Below are positions 10,913 to 20,886 of a DNA stretch of 64,000 nucleotides, piece after piece. Both the position numbers and the translations under genes were made by a program. Location of the stretch: positions 2,526,501 through 2,590,500 of the forward strand of contig CANJKZ010000084.1 in the NCBI GenBank assembly GCA_947471745.1. Reading direction: 5' to 3'. Each line of letters starts with the position of its first letter. Position 1 is the first letter of the stretch. Source of the stretch: Closterium sp. Naga37s-1 (taxonomy: Eukaryota; Streptophyta; Zygnematophyceae; Desmidiales; Closteriaceae). Below the pieces are notes generated by a model. The model did no database searches. It was not told the DNA's origin and worked only from the letters and a program-made list of their open reading frames with translations.

Positions 10913-11620
10913 TGCTAATTGCCTTGGGAAGATATCTGAAGTGACTTCTCTGCTCAAGAGCTTTCCGACAAAACCAAGAATCGCCGTGCTCGAAGCAAGA
11001 ACGAGAAAGATATGATCGTTCGAACTTTTGATTGTGATGCGGCGACTATGGGAATTTGTGGGTTGACTCAATATGGGGTACAGACTTTTGGGGGTTGGGA
11101 AATTCGTCACCATCACTGTAGATGATGCCAAGTGGTTGGGAGAAGCCAAACCAGGTTGGCAAGTGTGGCCAAGTTGTGTGAGGTGGATGGCATGAGTTGG
11201 GAAAGTGACAAACGTCAAAGTTGGGGTGCCTATAGAGAGGGGAATTGTGTGGTATGGGGTTTCCTTGGTTGGGGACTCCCTAGGGATCTTCCCTCTCGTC
11301 CTCCTTTTGCCCTTCTACCTGGTTCTTTCTACTAAAAAACTTTCTTGTGTAAACTTGTGAGATAATTGTGATTGAGTTAATTTCCTATAGCAGCATACCC
11401 CCTAGTGCGCCGAACTTCATAACTCAAGTTATACTCCATATTTTGATACAACATAGTCACGGTCAAGGGCTACAACATACTCGAGTTTGAGAGAATTCTA
11501 ATAGTGCGAGTTTGGTCGACGACGTTTCTTGTGACGACGCCCTCTCTGTCCAGAATTATAGTTGATGATTTTGAGATATTTCGGGCCTTAATCTTCATAG
11601 ACTCCGACCTTAGTCTCTAA
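10913..11620. other. Unidentified DNA without a supported gene
   Basis: Moderate-GC sequence lying between the microsatellite and the truncated end of element I. A short plus-strand frame after the repeat (KISEVTSLLKSFPTKPRIAV) looks protein-like but has no recognisable start or family. The part at 11336-11620 is AT-richer with stops in all frames. No LTR boundary, RNA gene or transposon terminus was recognised. Confidence 0.5.
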
Positions 11621-12263
11621 CAAAGAGGCGGGAGTGCATGCCACGAAGGCATGGCAGGGAGGGGTGACCAAGTCGGTGGTGCCAGAGGAGAGTCTGGTGC
11701 GACAGGCGGGGACACGAGTGGGGGGTTGCTACCGAACCTGACGCGGACACCTGAGCAGACGCAGCTACCTGAGGAGGCTCAGTAGACAGGGTGTACAAAC
11801 TCGACCCAGGCTGACGCGTGAACGTCGCCAGGGGACGGCCCGTCCGAATGCATGTGCAAATCGACACACGCTGACCCCCAGGAGTGGTGGTAGTGACCAT
11901 CGCATCCTGGAGGGCAGCGGTACTCACCAAGTTCGTAGAGAACGAGGGGAGGTGAAGACCTGACAGTGAGCCGGACGGAACCGTCGGACACGTGAGAACA
12001 GTGGAGGAACGGGCAAGAACTGGGCCCCCAGAGGGGTCAGCCAGTCTGACTAGTACATGTGCAGAGAGAGGAGTGAGGGTGGTGCTGTCGCGAAAGAAAC
12101 AGCGGGAAGCACCTGAGTCAAGCGTGAAGGTGTGCAAGGCCTCAGCAGGCGCAGTACCAGGGAGAGCAGACTCACTAGCACCTAGAGCAGCAGCCTCTAT
12201 ACCTGGGTCAGGCGGCAGACACAGGTAACATTCACCCTCAGCACTAATAGACAAGGCATACAT
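11621..12263 (-). pseudogene. Protease and pre-integrase (element I)
   Basis: Open over about 210 residues. It has the post-knuckle segment MYALSISAEGECYLCLPPDP, the aspartic protease motif FTLDSGASRCFF, the GAG-pre-integrase run with GRPLATFTRQPGSSLYTL, and the integrase zinc-site start LLWHHRLGHPSLPCLRGM. The frame is cut right after this at the element's truncation, so all catalytic integrase residues are absent. Confidence 0.8.
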
Positions 12264-12960
12264 AGCAGCAAGGATAGCATCAAAGTCTAGGTCAAAGATA
12301 GCAACTCCAGACCTATGCAGCTCTACATAGCGGGGGCGCTCGGCCTGTCACCAAACTCTACGCGCCAAGCGTCGTCTAGGTGGAAGAAGCAGTAGTGCTA
12401 AGTGTGAGGCTTCCCGCATGTCTGACCAGCACGGTCACCCGTGCGAATGACATACGGGCAGCTAACACTACCCCCAGACGCCCCACGCTGAGAAAACCAC
12501 TCACGAAGCTGCTGGGGCGATGGGGTCTCGCTCCGACTCTGCCGCTACCGCCTCTGGCCACTGCCAGAACCTCCTCTCTGAACAGCTCCACCCCGACCGC
12601 CACCACTGCTCCCGCCACCACTCCCACTGCCGCCACCACTGCCGCTGCCTCCACTCCTACTGCCGCCACCACCGCCGCCACCACCGCCGCCACCAACGCC
12701 TCCACTCCCACCACCACTCCCACCGCCACCACCGCCACCTCCACCACTGCCACCTCCACCACCCTAGCCTCCCTTGCCCCTGCGCTGCGGCGCCTCCCAC
12801 TAGGAGCAGACGCAGCCGCGAACTCCTCGGCACGAAGAGAGGGGACAAGGGTGGGGGGGGGGGGGGGGGGGGACACCCCTCAAAGAAGGGAGTGCGAGGA
12901 GTGCCATGAGAAGCGCCGACAGTGACTATGCTGGTCTCAGCCGCGAGGAGGTGCTTCTCA
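12264..12960 (-). pseudogene. Gag C-terminal half with Gly-rich tract (element I)
   Basis: GGT/GGC-rich DNA at 12560-12780 encodes poly-Gly or poly-Val/Trp depending on frame. The Cys/His cluster region lies near 12380-12470 and is degenerate. A G homopolymer near 12855-12873 disrupts the frame. Proline/threonine/histidine frames on the plus strand are shadows. Confidence 0.5.
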
Positions 12961-13046
12961 AGCAGGTCGACAACTAGGTCTCTGGGGTCAAGGGCGAGAA
13001 GGAGGTCCCTGACTGCGCTAAGAGAGTCAGGAAGGCGGGTGACGAT

Positions 13047-13538
13047 CTAGTAGAGCGTGATGTACATGGGAGGAGGGTTCTTGGCTAGAAACTCGGCGGG
13101 AAGCGCGGCACGGTAGCGAGTGTCACTAGTGCGAAGGTGAGTGACGAGGTCGGCTACTGTGGCAAAGGCGAGCAGCTCGGGGAACAGGTAGGGGAGTATA
13201 AGGCGGCCTAGAGCAGCAGTGGCCGGGGAGGAGTAACGAGCAACTACAGCGTCGTACAGGGCTCTAGCAGTCTTGTGCTGGCCAAAGTGAGCGCGTTTGG
13301 GTAACGGCAGGTGGTTGCAAACAGCTAGGCGAGCAGGAGCGTCACGGGTAAGCCACTGTGAGCGAGTCGCACTGTCAGCTGTGTTGGGAGGGGCAAGAGA
13401 GGCGCCACACATGAGGTCAAACAGCGAGACACCGTCCCTAGAATTGCTCAGTAAGTACAGCTGCCGGTCATCTAGCCACGCGTCGAACTGTATTGGACGG
13501 CCCTCTGCATCGAACGAGAGCACACTGAGAGTAGCCAT
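13047..13538 (-). pseudogene. Gag N-terminal domain (element I)
   Basis: From the ATG at 13538-13536: MATLSVLSFDAEGRPIQFDA, then DDRQLYLLSNSRDGVSLFD, RDAPARLAVCNHLPL, ALYDAVVARYSS and LGRLILPYLFPEL, ending in NPPPMYITLY before a stop. This is the family-1 Gag N-domain seen in A, C, E and F. In this copy the Pro run before MYITLYY is short and mixed (CCT/CCC), unlike the long C runs of A and C. Confidence 0.8.
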
Positions 13539-13589
13539 CGCGGGCGAAGCAGTTGGGCGCGCTAGCAGTAGGGCAGCACGCAGGCAGGG

Positions 13590-14120
13590 CAAAGCAGGGG
13601 GGGCGGCCAGCAGGGCGACGCGCAGGCAGATCAGGGCAGGGCTGCAGCAAAAAGGGCGGCACGCGAGCAGGGCAGGGCGGCGCGGCTGCTAGCGGCGCGC
13701 ATGCAGGGCAGGGCGGCGTGGCGACTAGCAGCGCGCAGGCAGGGCACGACGGTGCGGCGGCCAGCGGCGCGTGGGCAGGGCAGGGCGGCACGGCGGCGAT
13801 CGGCGCGCGGTCAGGGCAGGGTGGCGCGGCGGCGAGCAGCGCGCGGGCACGGCAGGGCGGCGCGGCGGCGAGCGGCGAGCGGCGCGCGGCAGGGCAGGGC
13901 GGCGCGGCGGCAAGCGGCGCGCGGGCAGGGCAGGGCGGCGCGGCGGTGAGCGGTGCGCGGGCAGGGCTGGGCGGCGCGGCGGCGAGCGGCGCGGCAGCGA
14001 GTGGCGCACGGGCAGGGCAGGGCAACGCGGCAGTGAGCGGCGCACGGGCAGGGCAGAGCAGGGCGTGTGCACGCGGCGCGACGCAGGGCAGGGCGTGCAC
14101 AGGGCGGCGCGACGTGTGGG
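13590..14120. repeat. GC-rich minisatellite in element I leader
   Basis: About 20-35-bp units built on GGGCAGGGCGGCGCGG and GCGAGCGGCGCGC. All six frames stay open for long stretches because of the composition, so none is called. Confidence 0.85.
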
Positions 14121-14181
14121 GTAGCGTGATTCGGCGGACCCTAAAAAAAACGGTCCTAGGAGAGGACCTGCTCTGAAACCA

Positions 14182-14288
14182 TGTCAGAATGTGTAAGCGA
14201 GAATGGATGAACTAGCAGAATGATGGGTACAAGTACTAACCCTAACTTGGGTTGTACCCTACACAACATGCAACATATAAGTTTGACA
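14182..14288 (-). repeat. 5' LTR of element I (107 bp)
   Basis: Plus-strand TGTCAGAATG...AAGTTTGACA. It contains the inverted pair GGGTACAA/TTGTACCC and the telomere-like word ACTAACCCTAA. It is the shortest LTR of the family here. Confidence 0.8.
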
Positions 14289-14653
14289 AACAGTACCAGT
14301 CCTGGTTTGAGGAGGACGGCATGAACATTCTGACACCTGCAAGTGAGCGATGACATGTCCTCCCGTCTCCCCTTTCATGTGGTGCAGAGAACATCAAGAA
14401 ACCACCCTCGGCGGTGGTGCTCAAGTGGATTTCACGGGCGTGGAAGGCCTTGCCCGCCGACCTAATTAAGGAAGCCTTCCTCACGTGCGGCATCAGCAAT
14501 GCCCTTGATGGGAGCGAATACCATCTGGTGATGGCGCACCGGAGAAGCCAGCTGAGCCACGAGGTAGAGGTAGACGACGACATCCAAGCAGACGGGTTCT
14601 GGTGCAACAACGACACGGAGCCTGAATCCGACGTGGAGGAAGAGCAATTCTAA
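14289..14653 (+). pseudogene. Pogo/Tigger-like DDE transposase, C-terminal fragment
   Basis: A first piece near 14293-14330 reads YQSWFEEDGMNIL. After stops, 14400-14653 reads KKPPSAVVLKWISRAWKALP, ADLIKEAFLTCGISNALDG and ends in an acidic tail (DTEPESDVEEEQF, TAA at 14651-14653). The order 'aromatic Trp-helix, I..sF..CGIs..LDG, acidic end' is typical of the end of pogo-like DDE_1 transposases. The N-terminal DNA-binding and catalytic parts are missing; element I stands where they would be. The family call is by eye. Confidence 0.55.
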
Positions 14654-14956
14654 GGCTAGACTAGGCAAGATGATCGTGTTTAGGCCAGGACAATAGTCAC
14701 CATACCGTCAGCCCCCGGATAGAAGCGCCCCTTGGGGTATAAAAAAACACTGTTTTTTAGGGGGTGCGCTTATAATTGAGGAATTTTATAAGCGCAAGCG
14801 TTTATAAAATGGCAAAAAGAATTTCTATCCATTGTACACCAAACTGTAGATCTCGTTATGCCGATTGTAATCGAGTCGAAAACATACAGGGTCGCGAATC
14901 TGATTCTCGCGCAGCTTGGCAGGGAGTGATTCCCTGCCAACTCAAACTGACAAAAT

Positions 14957-15033
14957 TGTTGGAAACAAGTAATTTAACGCTTCTGAAGTATCGAAGCAAT
15001 AACACGAAACGGAGCAGACTACAACGAAACAAC
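14957..15033 (+). repeat. Solo LTR S1, left part
   Basis: Starts TGTTGGAAACAAGTAATTTA. It continues at 22570 after element A. The whole LTR is about 425 bp, with TGTTGG...CCAACA ends. Flanks AAAAT (14952-14956) and AGAAT (22918-22922) match at four of five bases, a probable aged target duplication. No internal region belongs to it, so it is a solo LTR. By likeness to S3 it may belong to a plus-oriented element type. Confidence 0.75.
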
Positions 15034-15163
15034 TGTCAGAATGAACAGAAGGGATGAATGAACTAGGTAGCAGGTGGGTACAAGTATGAAAACCTAAAAG
15101 TGTTATACCCTATAAGAACTACCCCACTACAGCCTAAACAGACTATAGCATATAAGTTTGACA
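15034..15163 (-). repeat. 3' LTR of element A (130 bp)
   Basis: TGTCAGAATG...AAGTTTGACA on the plus strand, about 96% identical to the 5' LTR at 22435-22564 by direct comparison. Confidence 0.95.
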
Positions 15164-15190
15164 CACCCCCATAGGCAAAGTGGGGGAGAA
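15164..15190 (-). promoter_or_regulatory. Polypurine tract of element A
   Basis: On the minus strand GCCTATGGGGGTG abuts the LTR end TGTCAAAC. The same block stands beside the 3' LTRs of C, E, F and G. It primes plus-strand DNA synthesis in LTR elements. Confidence 0.8.
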
Positions 15191-15392
15191 CAAGAGGTCA
15201 CAAGATCAGTCAAGAAAGGTAAAGCAAGCTCAGGGTGGATCACAAAGTCACCACGCAGTCTGAGCACAAGCAAATGGCCACAAGGCCAGTTCACATGCAG
15301 AGTTATATAAAGGAAAACAAACGATACAGTGAACACAACCTAGCATGTGTAAGCATGCAGGTATATGTATATAGAGTACAGTACAAGCAGAG

Positions 15393-17609
15393 TCAAGAAG
15401 TAAGCAAGTGAGGCACAGTAGGTACAAGGCCTAGAACAGTACAGAAACGCTGATGATCACAAGGCTGAAGTGCCTTGGTGAAAACATCAGCAGTGTTGGC
15501 CTGTGAGGCCACGTAAGCGAGACGAAGCTGACCACGCTGCTGCAACTCCCGAGCAAGGAAGTAGCGCAGAGCAATGTGCTTCGTTCTGTGCTCCAGTCTG
15601 TGCTCCTGACACAAGGCCAACATGGCCTTGTTGTCGACGTACAGAACTGGAGGAGAACGAGGCGCCTCTCCCAAGTCGGTCAGCAGGTAGGTGAGCCAGC
15701 GTAGCTCCTGTGCAGCCATGGCCCCAGCGTAGATCTCAGCCTCACAACTCGAGCTGAGAACAGAAGAAGAGCGGGTAGACCGCCAAGAGACAGAACCGGA
15801 GCCAAGACTGAAGGTGTAACCCTGTGACGACCGCTGTGTAGCCAAGTCGTCAACCCAGGAAGCGTCTGCGTGACCAGTGAGGACAACTCGAGCCCGTCCT
15901 CCAAGCACGAGCCCCATGCCCGACGTACTGCACAAGTAGCGCAACACCCTCTTCGCAGCATCCCAGTGCACCTTTCGGTGCCTGCCGGGAGCCACGTAGC
16001 GAGCCAGAAGGCTGAGAGGGTATGCGAGGTCAGGTTGTGTGCAAGTCATCAGGTACATGAGGCAGCCCACAAGCTCTGGATACGGGCCACTCGGCTCTAC
16101 GGACTCGTCCGAAGGTGGAGCTGAGAGCGAGTGACCGGTAGGCAGAGGAGTGGACTGTGGCGAGGAGTACGTGAAGCCGAAGCGCTGAAGGACCTGCTGC
16201 ACCATGTGTGACTGAGTCAAGGTAATGGTGCGCTGTGCTCTGTCCCGGGTGATCCGCAAGCCAAGATAGCTTGTCAGCTCACCCAGGTCTGTGCACGTGT
16301 GTCTCTTCTGCAGCTCGGACTTCACGTGGGCGAGTGCCTCAGTGTCAGCAGTAGCAAAGACGAGGTCGTCTACGTACACGAGAACGTAGAACGGCGGTAG
16401 AGTGGTGTCAGTGCGTAAAAACAGAGAAGGGTCAGCAGTGGAAGGAGCAAAACCAAGAGCAGCAAGAGTCGTCCTCGGTGTGTCGTGCCACTCACGAGGT
16501 GCCTGGCAGAGACCGTAGACTGGCCGCTGGAGGCTCCACTGGGTACCTGCAGGAAACGACCCAGTGAAGCCATGTGGGCGGCGCAGCCAGATCTCCTCGT
16601 GCAGGCTGCCCTGTAGGAAGGATGTGCTGAAATCAAGCGAGTGGAGCTCGTAGTCATGCTGAGCAGCTACGTGCAGCAGTACCCGAAGAGTGGTCATCTT
16701 CGGGGTAGGGGAGAAGGTCTGGAAGAAGCCACGTGCAACGTAATGCGCCTTGAAGATAGGCGGAGAACCCGGCGGCCGTTTCACCCTGAAGATCCACATG
16801 CCACTGACGATGTCCGCCCCAGGCGGGGGAACCTCGTCGACGTAGGTGCGTGTGGACTTCCAGGAAGCCATCTCGGCGTCCATGGCTGCCTGCCACTGAG
16901 AGGAGTAGGGACCCTCTATCGCCTCTGCGTAAGAGCGCGGGGTCGGGATGTCTGGTGCATCCGGGTCTCCCTCAGGGGCAAGCAGCATGGACACGAGATG
17001 AGGTACAGCAGCGGCAAAGCACTCAAACTCCTCCTGTCTGTCCTCAAGAACGTCCGTGCCAAGAGCACACTCACCCCCGACGGACGGAGGACAGACAGAC
17101 GCAAACGCAGACTCAGCAACAAGACTAGTGGCGTAGTCGAGGCGACAGGCTGCAGCAAAGTCAACAAGCTCAGCAACGAGAGCAGACGCAGCAGAGGACT
17201 CAAACAGAGGGTCAGTGACAGCAGTGGCTAGAAAGCGCGTGACAGTAGGACTAGCAGCACGAAGGGAGTCAGACTCCAGGTCCGGACCGTCAGGAAGAGA
17301 GGACGCAAGAGGAGAGGGTAGAGGGACACGCTGTGGAGCAGTGGAAGGACGCAGAGTCAAAGAGTGAGTGCCAGGGACAATAGGAGGACGCGGACGCAAA
17401 ACACGACCAGCGCGAGCAGTGCGGACAAGCGACGCAGCACGAGACACAAGTGACACAGGACGCGACTCAGGCTCACGACGCTCCGTAAGACCTCTAGTTG
17501 GTCCAGAGTAAGGAGAAGGACCAGGCAGTGGAGAGGACGGCTGTAACTGCGACTCTGACTGGACAGGCTGTGGACTCAGTAAAGGAGGGGGAGGACCAGG
17601 AGAAGGCAA
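15393..17609 (-). CDS. Reverse transcriptase-RNase H part of Pol (element A)
   Basis: 738 codons open from the linker to the natural end. Residues 1-150 are a Pro/Ser/Arg-rich linker. Next come the conserved SVGGECALGTDVLED and PRSYAEAIEGPYSSQWQAAM. RT has the fingers MWIFRVKRPPGSPPIFKAHY, DFSTSFLQGSLHEEIW, YGLCQAPREWHD and the catalytic LVYVDDLVFATAD. RNase H has GHADASWVDD, SSSCEAEIYAGAMAAQELRW and YVDNKAMLALCQE. Compared with C, E and F, A lacks seven residues (SQRQGVD) at the start of the RT core, which probably cripples it. A TAG near 17640 separates it from the rest of the linker frame. Confidence 0.85.
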   Translation of the reverse strand: MPSPGPPPPLLSPQPVQSESQLQPSSPLPGPSPYSGPTRGLTERREPESRPVSLVSRAASLVRTARAGRVLRPRPPIVPGTHSLTLRPSTAPQRVPLPSPLASSLPDGPDLESDSLRAASPTVTRFLATAVTDPLFESSAASALVAELVDFAAACRLDYATSLVAESAFASVCPPSVGGECALGTDVLEDRQEEFECFAAAVPHLVSMLLAPEGDPDAPDIPTPRSYAEAIEGPYSSQWQAAMDAEMASWKSTRTYVDEVPPPGADIVSGMWIFRVKRPPGSPPIFKAHYVARGFFQTFSPTPKMTTLRVLLHVAAQHDYELHSLDFSTSFLQGSLHEEIWLRRPHGFTGSFPAGTQWSLQRPVYGLCQAPREWHDTPRTTLAALGFAPSTADPSLFLRTDTTLPPFYVLVYVDDLVFATADTEALAHVKSELQKRHTCTDLGELTSYLGLRITRDRAQRTITLTQSHMVQQVLQRFGFTYSSPQSTPLPTGHSLSAPPSDESVEPSGPYPELVGCLMYLMTCTQPDLAYPLSLLARYVAPGRHRKVHWDAAKRVLRYLCSTSGMGLVLGGRARVVLTGHADASWVDDLATQRSSQGYTFSLGSGSVSWRSTRSSSVLSSSCEAEIYAGAMAAQELRWLTYLLTDLGEAPRSPPVLYVDNKAMLALCQEHRLEHRTKHIALRYFLARELQQRGQLRLAYVASQANTADVFTKALQPCDHQRFCTVLGLVPTVPHLLTS

Positions 17610-17742
17610 TAGAACAAGAACCTGCTGAAGGAGCGGAACCTAGTACGGCCTCGGCCGCGCAGCGCCTCCAGAAACAGCAGAGACAGCACCAGTACCCTCA
17701 GCTCCAGGGTCTCCAGTAACAACTCCCATAGCACCACCAGCC

Positions 17743-20163
17743 TCAGTACCTGCAGCGCCAACGCCTGCAGTACCAAGCGCCTCCAGCAGCTCCAGTACCT
17801 CCAGTACGAGCACCTCCAGGACCAGCGGCTCCAGCAGCTCCAGCACCAGCAGCTCCTCCAGCAGCTCCAGCACCAGCAGCACCTCCAGCAGTACCAGCAC
17901 CAGTAGTACCCCCAGTAGCACCAGCACCAGTAACACCTCCAGTAGCTCCAGCACCAGCAGCACCTCCAGCAGCACCAGCACCAGCAGCACCTCCAGCAGC
18001 TCCAGCACCAGCAGCACCTCCAGCAGCACCAGCACCAGCAGCACCTCTAGTAGCTCCAGCACCAACAGCGCCTCTAGCAGCTCCAGCAGCTCCAGCACCA
18101 GCAGCACGGCGACAGCGCCGAGCGTACCACTCACAAAGCCGCTGCGGAGAGAGGGGCTCCCGCCGCAATGGGACACCCGGAGAACCTCCAGACTCAGCAC
18201 CCCCAGACACAGCACCCCCAGGCTCCACACGCTCAAGCTCAGCACCCCCAGGCTCCGCACCCGCAGGCTCAGCACCCCCAGACCCCACACGCTCAAGCTC
18301 AGCACCCCCAGGCTCCGCACCCCCAGTCCCCGCACCCGCAGGCTCAGCACCCCTAGCAGCACCTGAGTCGACAGCTACCTCGACCGGCTCGGCAGGGTCT
18401 ACCTGAGACACACCTGAGGGGGCAGGACCCTGAGGGGGGAGGGGGTCTACTGGAGGAGTACTTGGTGCGAGGAAGAGTGGTGGGGGGGGGAGAGAGGCAG
18501 CGCGGTAGGGAAAGAGACGGTAGTAAGACACCGACTCGTCAAACGTGACGTCCTGAGAGGACAGAACACGACGCGAGGTGGGGTGGTAGAACTGCCACCC
18601 GGGTGCGTCAGGGGGGAAGCCAAGGAAGACGCAAGGAACGGCACGGGAGGACAGCTTGTCCGCTGAAGTATCGCGGACAAAAGCTCGAGATCCCCAGACA
18701 CGGAATGCGGACGCATCGCCAATCTTCCCCGTCCACCGCAGAGTAGGTGTGGTCTCCGGCAAGGAGACACGAGGCTGAAGGTTGATCTGATGCGCAGCGT
18801 ACTGAACCGCGAACGGCCACAGAAAATGGGGAGCAGCCGCATGGATCATGGACGTACAGGCGACGTCCATGACCATGCCAATGCGGCGCTCAGCAATCCC
18901 ATTTTGCTGTGGGGAGGCCGGAAGCGTGAACGTCTGGCAGATGCCCTCCGCACGACAGAAGGCCCTCAGGAGGTCGGAGGAAAACTCACCACCCCCGTCT
19001 GAGTGATGACGCAGAACAGGAAGGTCCGAGCCAAAACTCTCACTGAGCTGGCGACGGGCACCGCGGATCCAGTCGATCAACACCTCAGTGACATCACCCT
19101 TGCTAGGCAAGGGGAAGACTGTGGTGTAACGCGAGTAGTCGTCAACGACCAGCAGGAAGTAACGCTCGTGACCCTGTCCACGGACGCGGGCTAGGCCCCA
19201 CACGTCTATGTGAAGAGTCTGCAGGGGAGCCTCTGTCGGAGGGAACGAGGAGGAGTGAGGAGCAACGCGCTGCTGGCCCTCGACACAAGGAACACAGGTG
19301 GGGGCAGGCCCCGGAGGAAGAGGAGGAAGGCACCGAGGGAGACCCGAGACAAGGGTACGGGAGGCCATACCTCGAAGACGAGGCAAGGAGGGGTGACCAA
19401 GGCGGTGGTGCCAAAGGAGAGTCTCGTGCGTCAGAGGATGACACGAGCAGGGGGCAGACGCAGGACTAGACCTGGACGCGGCAGCAAACACCTGACTAGA
19501 CGCGGCTACCTGACCAGACGCAGAGACCGCAGGAGGCGCAGTAGTCAGTGTGTAGAGACTCGACCCAGGCCGACGGGTGAACGTGGCCAGGTGGCGGCCC
19601 GTCCGAGAGCAAGTGCAGTGGGTCACACGCTGACCTCCAGGGGCGAACTGGTCAACCCACGCATCCTGGAGGTCAGCTCCACTCACCAAGTTCGTAGAGA
19701 ACGAGGGGAGGTGCAGTCCCGACAGGAAGCCCGACGGGGCCGCAGGACATGGTAGAACCGTGGAAGAGTGCGCAAGGACTGGGCCCCCAGAGGGGTCAGC
19801 AAGGGAGACTGCGACAGGCCGACTGAGCGGCGTGAGTGTGGTGATGTCTCTAAAGAAAGAGCGCGAAGCACCAGAGTCAAGTGTGAAAGTGTGCAAGGCC
19901 TCAGTAGGTGTAGTACCAGAGAGAGCAGACTCACCAGCACCTGGAGCAGCAGACGCACTAGCACCTAGAGCAGCAGCCGCAATGCCAGGGTCGGGCGGGA
20001 CACTCAGGTAACAGTCACCCTCAGCACTATCAGTCAAAGCATACATGGCAGCAAGGATAGCATCGAAATCAAGATGAAAGATAGGCACATTCTGCATAAG
20101 CAGATCATGCCAGCGAGGGAGCTCAACAGCGTCAGGAAACTGAGCACGCCAGGCATCAGTCAA
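17743..20163 (-). CDS. Protease-integrase part of Pol with Gly/Ala linker (element A)
   Basis: 806 codons. It begins after the Cys/His cluster (LTDAWRAQFPDAVELPRWHD). Protease motif FTLDSGASRSFFRD lies near residue 105. GAG-pre-integrase ends in LLWHHRLGHPSLPRLRGM, with CVPCVEGQQR completing the zinc site. The integrase core has LHIDVWG, RHHSDGGGEF (Gly where sisters have Arg or Lys; the Asp is kept) and SPQQNGIAERR. The C-terminal 250 residues are a linker of GGAEP and GAAGAGA repeats ending in a frame not continuous with RT. By family: polyprotein processing and cDNA insertion. Confidence 0.85.
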   Translation of the reverse strand: MTDAWRAQFPDAVELPRWHDLLMQNVPIFHLDFDAILAAMYALTDSAEGDCYLSVPPDPGIAAAALGASASAAPGAGESALSGTTPTEALHTFTLDSGASRSFFRDITTLTPLSRPVAVSLADPSGGPVLAHSSTVLPCPAAPSGFLSGLHLPSFSTNLVSGADLQDAWVDQFAPGGQRVTHCTCSRTGRHLATFTRRPGSSLYTLTTAPPAVSASGQVAASSQVFAAASRSSPASAPCSCHPLTHETLLWHHRLGHPSLPRLRGMASRTLVSGLPRCLPPLPPGPAPTCVPCVEGQQRVAPHSSSFPPTEAPLQTLHIDVWGLARVRGQGHERYFLLVVDDYSRYTTVFPLPSKGDVTEVLIDWIRGARRQLSESFGSDLPVLRHHSDGGGEFSSDLLRAFCRAEGICQTFTLPASPQQNGIAERRIGMVMDVACTSMIHAAAPHFLWPFAVQYAAHQINLQPRVSLPETTPTLRWTGKIGDASAFRVWGSRAFVRDTSADKLSSRAVPCVFLGFPPDAPGWQFYHPTSRRVLSSQDVTFDESVSYYRLFPYRAASLPPPPLFLAPSTPPVDPLPPQGPAPSGVSQVDPAEPVEVAVDSGAARGAEPAGAGTGGAEPGGAELERVGSGGAEPAGAEPGGAELERVEPGGAVSGGAESGGSPGVPLRREPLSPQRLCEWYARRCRRAAGAGAAGAARGAVGAGATRGAAGAGAAGGAAGAGAAGGAAGAGAAGGAAGAGATGGVTGAGATGGTTGAGTAGGAAGAGAAGGAAGAGAAGAAGPGGARTGGTGAAGGAWYCRRWRCRY

Positions 20164-20886
20164 GCGACCGAAGCAGCGCTGCGTAGTGTGTGGCAGCCCA
20201 CACGCCTCCCCACGACGACTGCCGGTGCGAAGAACGTAGGTGCAGGGACCAGCACCCCCAGACCTCCCACGCCCAGCGTACCACTCACGAAGCTACTGGG
20301 CCGACGGGGTCTCACGGGAACGCGGCTGCTGCTGGCGCTGGCTGCCACCAAAGCCTCCACGTTGCGCGGCTGCACCTCGACCAGCACCACTGCCGCCGCC
20401 ACCTCCACCACCGCTGCCGCTGCCTCCACCACCGCTGCCGCTGCCTCCACCACCTCCACCGCCGCCACTGAAGCCCCCACTCCCGGTACCACCCCCACCT
20501 CAACCGCCACCCCCTCCGCCTCCTCCACCGCCTCCACCGCCACCCCCGCCGCCCCCTCCACCACCCTTGCTCCCCTTGCCCTTGCTGTTGCGGCGCCTCC
20601 CACGAGGGGCAGACGCAGCTCCGACCTCCTCAATGCCAACGAGGTCGACAGCAGCAGCAGAAGCAACAGAGGGGAGAAGGGGGACAGGGGAACACCCCTC
20701 AAAGAAAGGGGTGCGACGGTCGCCGCGAGAAGCACCAACAGCTAAGATACTCTTCTCAGCTGCAGCAAGGCGCTCCTCTAGCAGGTCGACAGTCAGCTCA
20801 GTGGGGCAAAGGGAGAGAAAGTGGTCCCTGACTGAAGCAAGGGAGTCAGGGAGGCGGGTGACTAGGTAGTAAAGGGTGATGTACAT
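20164..20886 (-). pseudogene. Gag middle and C-terminus with poly-Gly tract (element A)
   Basis: Starts MYITLYYLVTRLPDSLASVR, then LTVDLLEERLAAAEKSILAV, then a basic stretch (RGRRRNSKGKGSKGG) and more than 20 glycines. The frame is broken once more between the glycines and the Cys/His cluster (about 20240-20280). It is separated from the Gag N-domain by a run of 15 C (minus strand). Confidence 0.7.

Larger units (their letters stand above)
11621..14288 (-). mobile_element. Element I: truncated family-1 Copia (5' LTR to start of integrase)
   Basis: Reads on the minus strand from the 5' LTR (14288-14182) through leader, gag, protease and GAG-pre-integrase. It stops at about 11621, at the codons after LPCLRGMHSRL. 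RT, RNase H and the 3' LTR are missing. The primer site reads TGGTTTCAGAGCAGG. It interrupts or abuts a pogo-like transposase fragment on the right. Confidence 0.8.

Noticed and set aside
14776-15057. 93-codon plus-strand frame (MAKRISIHCTPNCRSRYADC)
   Set aside because: Crosses the DNA-element, S1 and element A boundaries; at most a scrap of a mobile element. No family recognised.
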